A stretch of DNA of 20,101 nt from an uncultured Planctomycetia bacterium (GTDB taxonomy: Bacteria > Planctomycetota > UBA1135 > GCA-002686595): the NCBI GenBank assembly GCA_937952135.1, contig CALFYL010000099.1:1-20101 (forward strand). The letters run 5' to 3'. Below are positions 1 through 5,816 of the stretch, piece after piece; the first letter of the stretch is position 1; every line of letters starts with the position of its first letter. The position numbers and the translations under genes are program-made. Below the pieces are notes generated by a model that saw only the letters and a program-made list of their open reading frames with translations, searched no databases and was not told where the DNA came from.

Positions 1-248
1 CCGCCGCGCGCGCCCCGCACGCAGCGCTAGGCGCAGCGTCAGCAGGGACGACGGCGCTCCGCTCGAGCAACGCGGCGCGCGCACTGGTTCCTGGACAAGC
101 GGTGAGTCACGGCGCCGACGACGCTCTGACGCTGGCTGCAGTCGAGCAACGCCGGTCCAGCACCCGCTCGACCACCGAACTTGCCGCTCGAGTGAAGCCG
201 ACGCGACGACGCCCGAACTCAATCGGGACCGGGCTTGCTGAGGGAGTG
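1..248. other. left-edge stretch without a recognisable gene
   Basis: I see no supportable reading frame, RNA gene or mobile element here. The stretch is GC-rich, like the flanking core sequence. The 10-mer TCGAGCAACG occurs at 63-72 and 142-151, and again in the hairpin near 14892. It may hold decayed sequence continuous with the broken regulator to its right. Confidence 0.4.
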
Positions 249-1147
249 TCAGGAAGCTGACAGGGCGCCAAGCGCCTGCAGCTCGACAGGCAGCGACTTG
301 GCGCAGGTGTCGAGAAACAGCTCGACGAGCGGCGGCATCAGGCGCGTGTCCAGAAGGACTCCTCGCACCTCGCGATCGGGCATCGGGTGAGCGTCCAGCG
401 CTGACACCAGGCGTCCCTCTCGGATCGCTCCGTCGGCCAGGAACGGCGGCACCTCCGAGATGACCGCTCCGGCGAGTGCGGCGCGCCGCAAGTGGAGGCA
501 GTCGTTCGTCGTCAGACGCGGCGTGAGACGGACCTGCTCGTCACGCAGCGTCCAGATGGACGGTGTTCCCGTCCGGGTGCGGAAGCAGCCGCTCGGAACG
601 ATCGCGAGATCGGCGGTCGTGCGCATGGGGTGGCGCGCGAGGAACGCCGGCGACGCGATCACGCGATGGCGGTATCGAGCGAGCAATCGACCGATCGGGG
701 CTTCGACACCCCCGCGCGCCACATGGATCGCGACGTCGATCCCATCGGCAATAAGGTCGACTCGCCGGTCCGTGACGAACACGTCGAGGCGCGCGGCGGG
801 ATGCTCCTGACCGAAGCGGGCGAGCAGCGGCCAGAGCGGTTCCAAGGAGGGGGGGGCGCCGAGATTCGCAGCGTGCCCGCGATCCCGGTCTCGTCGTGCA
901 GACGATCTCGGGCCTGCGCCAACGACGTGAGCGCCGGACTGACGTCCGCCAGGAGCCGCGTCCCATCGCTCGTGAGTCTCAGGCCCTGCTGCCCACGCTC
1001 CAGCAGCCCAACGCCGAGCTCGTATTCAAGTCTGCGAACCCGACGACTGAGCGTGGGGAGCGGCACGCCCATCCGCCGGGCGGCCGCGGAGAGCGAGCCG
1101 GCCGCGCCCCGCTCGCGCCGCCAACTCGAAAGACTCGTCGCGCTCAC
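249..1147 (-). pseudogene. LysR-family transcriptional regulator, frameshifted
   Basis: Two overlapping minus-strand frames together make one LysR-type regulator. The upstream piece (from the GTG at 1147) carries the winged-helix DNA-binding domain: SLSAAARRMGVPLPTLSRRV, then RLEYELGVGLLERG and the linker up to GTLRISAPP. The downstream piece (to the stop at 249) carries the substrate-binding domain, including LLARFGQEHPAARLDVFV, RRVDLIADGIDVAIHV and FLARHPM. The frames switch at a run of eight G at 849-856 (C on the coding strand). The LysR N-terminal helix also seems split: RDESFELAARAG lies in another frame just before AGSLSAAARRMG, suggesting a second shift near 1100. The best fit is the LysR subgroup that regulates neighbouring oxidoreductases, but no partner is visible. 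A homopolymer sequencing error could explain the first shift; the apparent second one favours real decay. Confidence 0.8.
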
Positions 1148-1562
1148 GCTGTGCCGAGCGCAGCACGCATCCTGCGTCTCCTCTCCGCGCTAGTACTCGT
1201 CGAGCAGCGCACACTTCTGAGCCGCGCGCAAGCGCCTCGTGGATTCGCCATGCCGCCGCGCACGCTCCGGCGGATCCGCGGTCGGCGATCTGGCCGCTGA
1301 GTGGGCCTCACCGTCGACTGCGCGGAGCGGCCTTCGTACTCGATGCACCGCCCTATCCTCGCTCCGCTTGGGGCAGCCCGGAGACGACCAGCCGTCCGCT
1401 CAATGGACTACGTCAAAACGGAGTCAGTTTCGTGGAACTCGACAACGCATCGCGAGCCCGGGCCGGATCGGAGGCTCCGACTGCGGAGCCGAAATCCGGA
1501 AGGGAGGGGCTTTGGGGATCCTCCCGGACTAGACGCGATGTTCGGTATTTGTTGCGGTTGCC
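1148..1562. other. non-coding or fully decayed stretch
   Basis: No frame here gives a recognisable protein and no RNA gene is visible. A G-rich run followed by a C-rich run at about 1494-1532 could form an imperfect hairpin, too weak to call a terminator. It sits between two broken genes and probably contains further decayed coding sequence. Confidence 0.35.
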
Positions 1563-1770
1563 CGCATCGCCGAGCAAACCGGACCCGGCAAGGCTTGGAC
1601 CTTGCCCAGAACGCGCAGCTCCGACCGCCAGCGCACGACAACACGCCGACCCGAGTCTCGTTGGCATCAAGCTCGGTCGCACCGAGTCGTCCGTCCGCTC
1701 GTAGGCGCACGCGCAGGGTGTGTCGCTCAAGCCAACCAACCAGCGCCCCTACAACCGGCGCAAGAAGTAG
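1563..1770 (+). pseudogene. small HTH/SANT-like protein, degenerate
   Basis: Pieces of one small protein can be read in order through three frames. They are RIAEQTGPGKAWTL (1563-1604), then AQNAQLRPPAHDNTPTRV (about 1604-1657), then VGIKLGRTESSVRS (1660-1701), an in-frame TAG at 1702-1704, and AHAQGVSLKPTNQRPYNRRK up to the TAG at 1768-1770. The pattern NTPTRV..KLGRT..AVRSKA...G.SLKPTNQ.PYNRR matches a common family of bacterial proteins of about 60-80 residues, probably Myb/SANT-like helical DNA-binding proteins. That identification is from memory and the function is unknown. With two frame changes and a nonsense codon the gene is dead. The true start cannot be placed. Confidence 0.65.
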
Positions 1771-1839
1771 CACTCGGTCCGCAAGTTTCCACTTGGTCAC
1801 CCGCAACCGATCGGCGATCGTCTCCGTCTAGCCGGCAAG

Positions 1840-2187
1840 ATGAAGCTCAAAGTCAGCCACGATTATACGGGCACGGGCGGCCTCGACCTCGGCCTGGAAG
1901 CGACGAGGCTCGATCCGATCGCATGGGTAGAGGTGGACGTCGAGGCCGTCGACGCCCTGCACGCGAACCGCGGCGTGTGGTCCGTGAGCCACGCGAAGGT
2001 CCGGGCGAAGGGACCGCCCTTCCTCGCCAACATTACCCCCAGGGGAGAGGACCTACTCGCCGGTGGACTGCTGTGCCTGTCGTTCAGCAAGTCGCTGGTC
2101 CGGCGGGACCGCTACTCCGAATTGCCCGGCGGCGCTTTGGAGCAACTCGGCCCGCAAGTCACCACTGGAGGAGCCTCGGACAAGTGA
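1840..2187 (+). pseudogene. truncated m5C DNA methyltransferase (N-terminal fragment)
   Basis: This 115-codon frame resembles the first third of a C5-cytosine DNA methyltransferase. Motif I (SAM binding) appears as YTGTGGLDLGLEA, followed by AWVEVDVEAVDALHANR. DLLAGGLLCLSFSKS stands where motif IV (usually DLLAGGPPCQ.FS) belongs. The cysteine remains, but the Pro-Pro before it and the Gln after it are lost, and motifs VI to X are absent. The frame ends in GTGA, where the TGA overlaps the GTG start of the intact methyltransferase. The sequence differs from that neighbour, so this is a relic of another restriction-modification system rather than a duplication. It may still be translated and could couple translation into the next gene, but it should be catalytically dead. 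Confidence 0.7.
2167..2173 (+). promoter_or_regulatory. ribosome binding site of the methyltransferase
   Basis: GGAGGAG lies ten bases before the GTG at 2184. It fixes that codon as the start, rather than any codon in the long open extension upstream, which shows no methyltransferase similarity. Confidence 0.75.
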
Positions 2188-3554
2188 AACGGTCCAACGA
2201 GTACCCTTCGGTGAGTCTCTTCTCCTGCGCTGGGATTGGCGACATTGGCTTCAAGGCAGCTGGGGCGAAGTTCGTGGCAATGAACGAGCTTGAACCTGAT
2301 CGCGCCGCCCTCGCACGTCTTAATTTCCCCGACGCCCACCATTTCGTCGGGGACATCCACGAGCTTGAGCACGACATCATCGACCAGACGAGGGCTCAAG
2401 GCGAAGTGTTCCTGGTGACGTGCACCGCTCCGTGTCAGGGAATGTCCTCGGCGGGGATGGGCTCACTGTTAAGAAACCAGCGGGACGGCAAACGGAGCAA
2501 GTGGGATCCTCGGAATCGTCTGATTCTACCAGCGCTACGAATTATTCGGGAGCTGCGACCCACCTGGGTGGTCTTCGAGAACGTAGTCGGAATGCGGAAT
2601 ACCTTGATTCTCGATGAGCAGGGTGAGCCACGCAAGATCCTCGACATAATTCAAGGCGCACTTTCTGAGTCGTATGTCGGGCGAGCCTATCCAGTCGAGT
2701 TTGCTGATTACGGAGTTCCTCAGCGTCGACAACGCCTTATTACCGTTTACGGCTTGCGTGAGCTTGCCGATGAGCGACTTCGACAAGGACATGAGTTGAT
2801 TCCACAGGCGACCCATTCTCGCACGGAAACCGGAGAGCTGAAGGGCTGGATTGGTGTCGCCGATGCGATTCAGGACTTTCCTCCCCTGGATGCCAAGGAC
2901 AGGGGAAGTGCCAGCAACGGCCAGGTACCGTTTCATCGCGTCCCCGTACTGGATTCGAGGAAGTACTGGTGGGTCGCAAATACAGCGGTCGGGCGCTCTG
3001 CCTTTGATAATCAATGTGTGAATCCGAAGTGTCGGCACCAGGGTAACCCGATCCACGGTGCGAGCAGAGGGGCTGACGGCGTCAACCGCGCTAGGCGTGA
3101 CACGCCTCTCTATTGCACTGAGTGTGGGCGGCTTCTACCTCGACCGGCAACGCACGAGGACGGTGTGGAGCGCATCATGAGAGGCTACACGAGTGCCTAT
3201 AAGCGAATGGATCCCCACCTGCCTGCCCCCACGATTAGCAGGAACTTGAGCTTCCCTTGCAGCGACCAAAAGATCCATCCGTACCAAAACCGGGTTCTCT
3301 CATTGGCAGAAGCAATGCGTCTGCAGACCATCGACCGGTACGAGTATAAATGGGGTCCTATTGAGTACGCAAATGGAAGCGGACGACTGGTGGGCAGGAA
3401 GATTGCGCCTGATACCCTCGTTCGTTTGGCAATTGCGGAGAGTATTCCGCCCGCATTTACGGAGGCGCTGTTTGCTCATTTGCTAGCTCTGAGTGGTGCC
3501 TCCAAGTTGAGATGCGAGTCAGGCACACAGGCATTGTTATGGGCACCAGTCTGA
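2184..3554 (+). CDS. DNA (cytosine-5-)-methyltransferase of a type II R-M system
   Basis: The predicted 456-residue protein transfers a methyl group from S-adenosylmethionine to C5 of cytosine in a specific DNA site. Motifs appear in the standard order: motif I SLFSCAGIGDIGF (residues 11-23), motif IV TAPCQGMSSAG with catalytic Cys84, motif VI FENV (131-134), motif VIII YGVPQRRQRLITV with QRRQR at 180-184, motif IX around RMDPHLPAPTISRN (341-354), and motif X VLSLAEAMRLQTI (371-383). Between VIII and IX the target-recognition region holds C278-x4-C283 and C311-x2-C314, a likely zinc-knuckle insertion. The GTG start is supported by a strong Shine-Dalgarno sequence and by motif I beginning at once. 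The gene converges on the endonuclease gene with an 18-base tail overlap. Codon use is visibly more AT-rich than in genes beyond 5800, indicating transfer. The target sequence cannot be predicted. Confidence 0.93.
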   Translation: MKRSNEYPSVSLFSCAGIGDIGFKAAGAKFVAMNELEPDRAALARLNFPDAHHFVGDIHELEHDIIDQTRAQGEVFLVTCTAPCQGMSSAGMGSLLRNQRDGKRSKWDPRNRLILPALRIIRELRPTWVVFENVVGMRNTLILDEQGEPRKILDIIQGALSESYVGRAYPVEFADYGVPQRRQRLITVYGLRELADERLRQGHELIPQATHSRTETGELKGWIGVADAIQDFPPLDAKDRGSASNGQVPFHRVPVLDSRKYWWVANTAVGRSAFDNQCVNPKCRHQGNPIHGASRGADGVNRARRDTPLYCTECGRLLPRPATHEDGVERIMRGYTSAYKRMDPHLPAPTISRNLSFPCSDQKIHPYQNRVLSLAEAMRLQTIDRYEYKWGPIEYANGSGRLVGRKIAPDTLVRLAIAESIPPAFTEALFAHLLALSGASKLRCESGTQALLWAPV

Positions 3555-4331
3555 CTGGGGACCGTCACTGGCCAAAGTCAATAGGCTTCCGTTGTTGTGG
3601 GAGTCAATAAACTCTCGATACCCTCCGTCCTCAAGCACGAAAAGCCACCCTTCGTACATCTTTCGCAATCCGCTTCGGCCCATGATGGAGACGCTGGTAG
3701 TCCTCCCGCCCCCCTCTCTTGGCTGAACGATCCTGCCCCAGTCGCTCTCTTGAAGGTCGCTAGAATAAAAGGCGGCCGAAATCCGGGGAATGCCATCAAC
3801 GAAGTCCCAAAGTAATCCGACCAGATTGTTGGTCTCGCGGTGGTGAGCCTTCCAATCATATCCGGTCAGCATTGAGATCCGCGTCTCACCCATTCCAGGC
3901 TTTTCGATGCCTCTTCGGCGGCAGACGGCTGGGGTCGGGACACTGCCGCACGTCGCCTTTACTTCGATTCCGCCTCCTGCGAACGGGCTGAATGGTGCTT
4001 TATCTTTCACCCTCGTGCGGAGTTCATCCCAGAGACGTCGGCCGTGATCATCCATGATAAGCAAATCAGGATAGCCGTCCTGGTGCGGATTCTTTAGGTA
4101 CGTCCCATCGGACTCGGCTATGACTGAGGCTGCATAAAGCTCGCCAATAAACGCGCTGAGGTTGCGCATGCCCAGGATTGCAAAGACGTCAACGTCGAAC
4201 TCTCGGAACTTCTCCACTACCCCGTTGAAGTGAGTAATGGCTCGAAAGAAAGCCGCTGTTGGGAGATTAAGGCATGTAGCGCCACGTCTCACGACAAGTG
4301 ACTGCTTCCCAGATTGGAGGTAGCGACTCAC
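3537..4331 (-). CDS. probable type II restriction endonuclease (PD-(D/E)XK fold)
   Basis: The predicted protein has 264 residues. I do not recognise the specific endonuclease family. The assignment rests on position and on a plausible active site: GYPDLLIMDD with Pro88-Asp89, then after a loop GGGIEVKAT with Glu123-x-Lys125, the spacing of a PD-(D/E)XK nuclease. Glu64 in the upstream helix SAFIGELYAASVI could be the extra acidic residue many such enzymes use. The conserved-looking C-terminal half (GYDWKAHHRETNNLVGLLWD, GWLFVLEDGG) may form the DNA-recognition part. The GTG start overlaps the controller gene's TAG by one base (TAGTG), so the two are translationally coupled. It would cut unmethylated DNA at the site protected by the convergent methyltransferase. 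AT-richer codons match the methyltransferase. Confidence 0.78.
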   Translation of the reverse strand: MSRYLQSGKQSLVVRRGATCLNLPTAAFFRAITHFNGVVEKFREFDVDVFAILGMRNLSAFIGELYAASVIAESDGTYLKNPHQDGYPDLLIMDDHGRRLWDELRTRVKDKAPFSPFAGGGIEVKATCGSVPTPAVCRRRGIEKPGMGETRISMLTGYDWKAHHRETNNLVGLLWDFVDGIPRISAAFYSSDLQESDWGRIVQPREGGGRTTSVSIMGRSGLRKMYEGWLFVLEDGGYREFIDSHNNGSLLTLASDGPQSDWCP

Positions 4332-4579
4332 TAGCTAGCTCCAATCCCTTGAAGCAACCTTGAGGGAGGTACTCCGAGTGCTCGGCTAATGCGAATGATG
4401 TTGACGAGGCTGACGTTCCTCTCTCCTCGTTCGACACCTCCGACATAGGTGCGGTGGAGGCCAGACCGTTCGGCGAGAGCTTCTTGAGACAGGGCAGCGC
4501 GAGTTCGGTACGCGCGCACCCTCTCGCCGAATTGTTTCAGCGAGCGCGCTGTCTGGGGGCCGAGGTTGGAGCCGCTCAT
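4331..4579 (-). CDS. controller (C) protein of the R-M system, XRE/Cro-type HTH
   Basis: The predicted 82-residue protein is almost entirely a lambda-repressor-like helix-turn-helix domain: FGERVRAYRTRAALSQEALAERSGLHRTYVGGVERGERNVSLVNIIRISRALGVPPSRLL. SQEALAERSGLHRTYVGGVERG covers the two HTH helices. The size and the phrase SGLHRTY..S.ERG.RNVSL are typical of the C proteins of type II restriction-modification systems. These dimerise on tandem operator half-sites, first activating and then repressing their own promoter, so that endonuclease rises only after the methyltransferase. Three features of context agree: it lies directly upstream of the endonuclease, the two genes overlap by one base, and a C-box-like repeat sits 22-48 bases before its ATG. 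An ordinary XRE regulator is the alternative, but this arrangement makes a C protein much more likely. Confidence 0.88.
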   Translation of the reverse strand: MSGSNLGPQTARSLKQFGERVRAYRTRAALSQEALAERSGLHRTYVGGVERGERNVSLVNIIRISRALGVPPSRLLQGIGAS

Positions 4580-4601
4580 CTCCCGGACGATCCCCCGATG
4601 A

Positions 4602-4627
4602 ACTCGATGAGTCGACAGCCTATGAGT
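4602..4627 (-). promoter_or_regulatory. C-box operator upstream of the controller gene
   Basis: Read on the minus strand, two related half-sites occur 15 bases apart: ACTCATAGG (4627-4619) and ACTCATCGAGT (4612-4602), with a central TGTCG between them. The second is itself an inverted repeat, ACTC-ATC-GAGT. As I recall it, the classical C-box of C-controlled R-M systems has tandem GACT(Y)ATAGTC-like half-sites around a central GT at the same spacing. The site lies immediately upstream of the C gene's ATG and faces the broken vsr gene on the other side, so it could in principle have served both. Confidence 0.72.
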
Positions 4628-4700
4628 AGCAGGTCGCGCTCGCCCATTGCTTATGCTGGGCTGATCGCCAACGCAGATGGGCTAGGCATGGGGTCCGACC

Positions 4701-5153
4701 ACGGACGAAGCGAGCACCAAGCTCCGCGGCGAAGCAGGGCGTGACATGGGCCCCGAGGTTGTCGTCCGCAGGATCGCACATGCTCTGGGCTAACAATGTC
4801 ACCTGCACCGCTGAGACCTCCCCGGCCGCCCAGACTTGGTGTCGTTCGGCCGCCGCAAGGCGGTCGTGGTCCGCGGCTGCTTCTGGCACCGGCACCGCTG
4901 CTGTGACGGGCGATCGAGCGCGCCGGCGGAGACGCGGCTCTGGGAGGAGCGGTTTCGCCGCAGCGTTGTCCGGGACCGCGAAGCCGATGGAGACCTACGG
5001 CCGCTCGGGTGGGAGCCAATCGTCGGCTGGGAGTGCGAGACTCGGAAGGCTGGTCTGGAACAGCTGGCCAAGCGCCCAGCAGACATCCTCAGCGCGGCGG
5101 CGACGACGCGGGCCGCCCCAGGTACCCTCTCGCGAAGCCGAGCGCGCCCGTAG
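4701..5153 (+). pseudogene. vsr: Vsr-type very-short-patch repair endonuclease, inactivated
   Basis: One reading frame, interrupted by TAA (4791-4793) and TGA (4812-4814), reads as a Vsr endonuclease. In order it gives GRDMGPEVVVRRIAHALG, stop, QCHLHR, stop, then DLPGRPDLVSFGRRKAVVVR, GCFWHRHRC, and finally RDREADGDLRPLGWEPIVG followed by WECE. Vsr enzymes nick next to T:G mismatches left when 5-methylcytosine deaminates, and they usually travel with m5C methyltransferases. The GRPDLV aspartate (catalytic in the family) and the GCFWH zinc-binding segment are still present, so loss looks recent. The second stop fits CGA (Arg) changed to TGA, itself a C-to-T change. The start is uncertain; no ATG precedes 4746 in frame. 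The frame ends inside the tRNA-Arg gene. The part after the TGA remains open and could make a fragment. Confidence 0.82.
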
Positions 5154-5220
5154 CTCAGCAGGATAGAGCGGCGGTTTCCTAAACCGCAGGTCGGCAGTTC
5201 GACTCTGCCCGGGCGTACCA
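5144..5220 (+). tRNA. tRNA-Arg (anticodon CCT)
   Basis: A full cloverleaf can be drawn. The acceptor stem is GCGCCCG (5144-5150) with CGGGCGT (5210-5216), including one G-U pair. The D arm is GCTC/GAGC. The anticodon stem GCGGT/ACCGC carries loop TTCCTAA, giving anticodon CCT (codon AGG). The T arm is GGCAG-TTCGACT-CTGCC, followed by A73 and an encoded CCA. The gene lies between the decayed vsr frame and an IS3 remnant, so it is a plausible landmark for island insertion. I found no convincing second copy of its 3' end in the window. Confidence 0.96.
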
Positions 5221-5338
5221 ACGGCCTCGCTGTGCTCGCGCGTGAAGTTCATCGCGCCCCGTCATGCCGGTTCGGTCTCAGCGCCCGGCACGACCCGCTT
5301 CCCCCAAGGACAGGGACGCGGAGGCAAGCACGGCGGCG

Positions 5339-5715
5339 ATAGAACCAATCACACGCTGCGTGGGGCCGAAGTGCTCGTGCGCCGCGGCGAACACTAAGGG
5401 ATGCGGGCAGGCAACTCGAGGTGACCGAGCCGGCCTGCTAGCGCTGACGCGAGGAGTTCGGCGGACTTGCCGGTCGATCAGGCCGATCCGTCGCGGGACG
5501 TCGAGCGAGAGAACGCTCGCCTGAGGATGGTCGAGTCGGAGCGAGCGCTCGACGTCTCGATCGTGCGCGAGGCGGCGTTGGGAGGCTTGTGCGCCCTTGG
5601 CGCTGTCGTCGCGCGCCGAGTGCGCCGTGCGCCGCTTTCGGCGAGTGAGCGCCGGGGAGTCGCCTCGTGTCAGCACGCTCGGCCCCAGGTCGCGCGACGC
5701 CTGGTGGGGAAGGGC
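5339..5715 (+). mobile_element. degenerate IS3-family transposase remnant (OrfA and start of OrfB)
   Basis: Successive frames reproduce an IS3-type OrfA in the right order. The pieces are IEPIT (5339), LRGAEVLVRRGEH (5356-5394), and DAGRQLEVTEPAC-stop-R-stop-REEFGG (5400-5465), where TAG and TGA replace the Tyr and Trp codons of the usual TYYRWR. Then come PVDQA and VERENARLRMVESERALDVS (from 5470) and IVREAALGG. The family pattern is GRQLEVSEQTYYRWR.EYGGL.VDQA..L..LE.ENARLR..V...ALD..ILREA. Beyond it, LSASERRGVASCQHARPQVARR resembles the LGVSERRACRVLGQ.RSTQR start of OrfB. No inverted repeats or catalytic DDE region remain. The element is dead and was probably truncated before it decayed. 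Confidence 0.7.
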
Positions 5716-5816
5716 GCAACGCGGAAGTTCCCGAGATTCATGTCGGGCGCGGCGGCCGCTTCCGGGACTACCGCACGGCGTCCCGCTTCACCTGTCTCGC
5801 TCTCCAAGGACCACCC

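Noticed and set aside
1451..1466. Possible att copy of the tRNA-Arg 3' end (shared GCCCGGGC)
   Set aside because: Only an eight-base self-complementary GC word is shared; the rest of the tRNA end does not match.
1602..2183. In-frame open extension of 194 codons upstream of the methyltransferase
   Set aside because: It is Arg/Pro-rich with no family resemblance, overlaps a methyltransferase fragment in another frame, and the strong Shine-Dalgarno sequence and motif I place the start at 2184.
4791..4814. Recoding (selenocysteine, suppression or shifted reading) at the two vsr stops
   Set aside because: The residues expected there are ordinary (an aromatic and probably Arg), two different stops occur 21 bases apart, and no recoding structure is evident.
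5667..5816. Upstream extension of the PD40-like propeller gene
   Set aside because: The frame is open, but the ATG at 5817 has AAGGA at the right distance, and the extension overlaps the IS3 remnant and shows no export signal.
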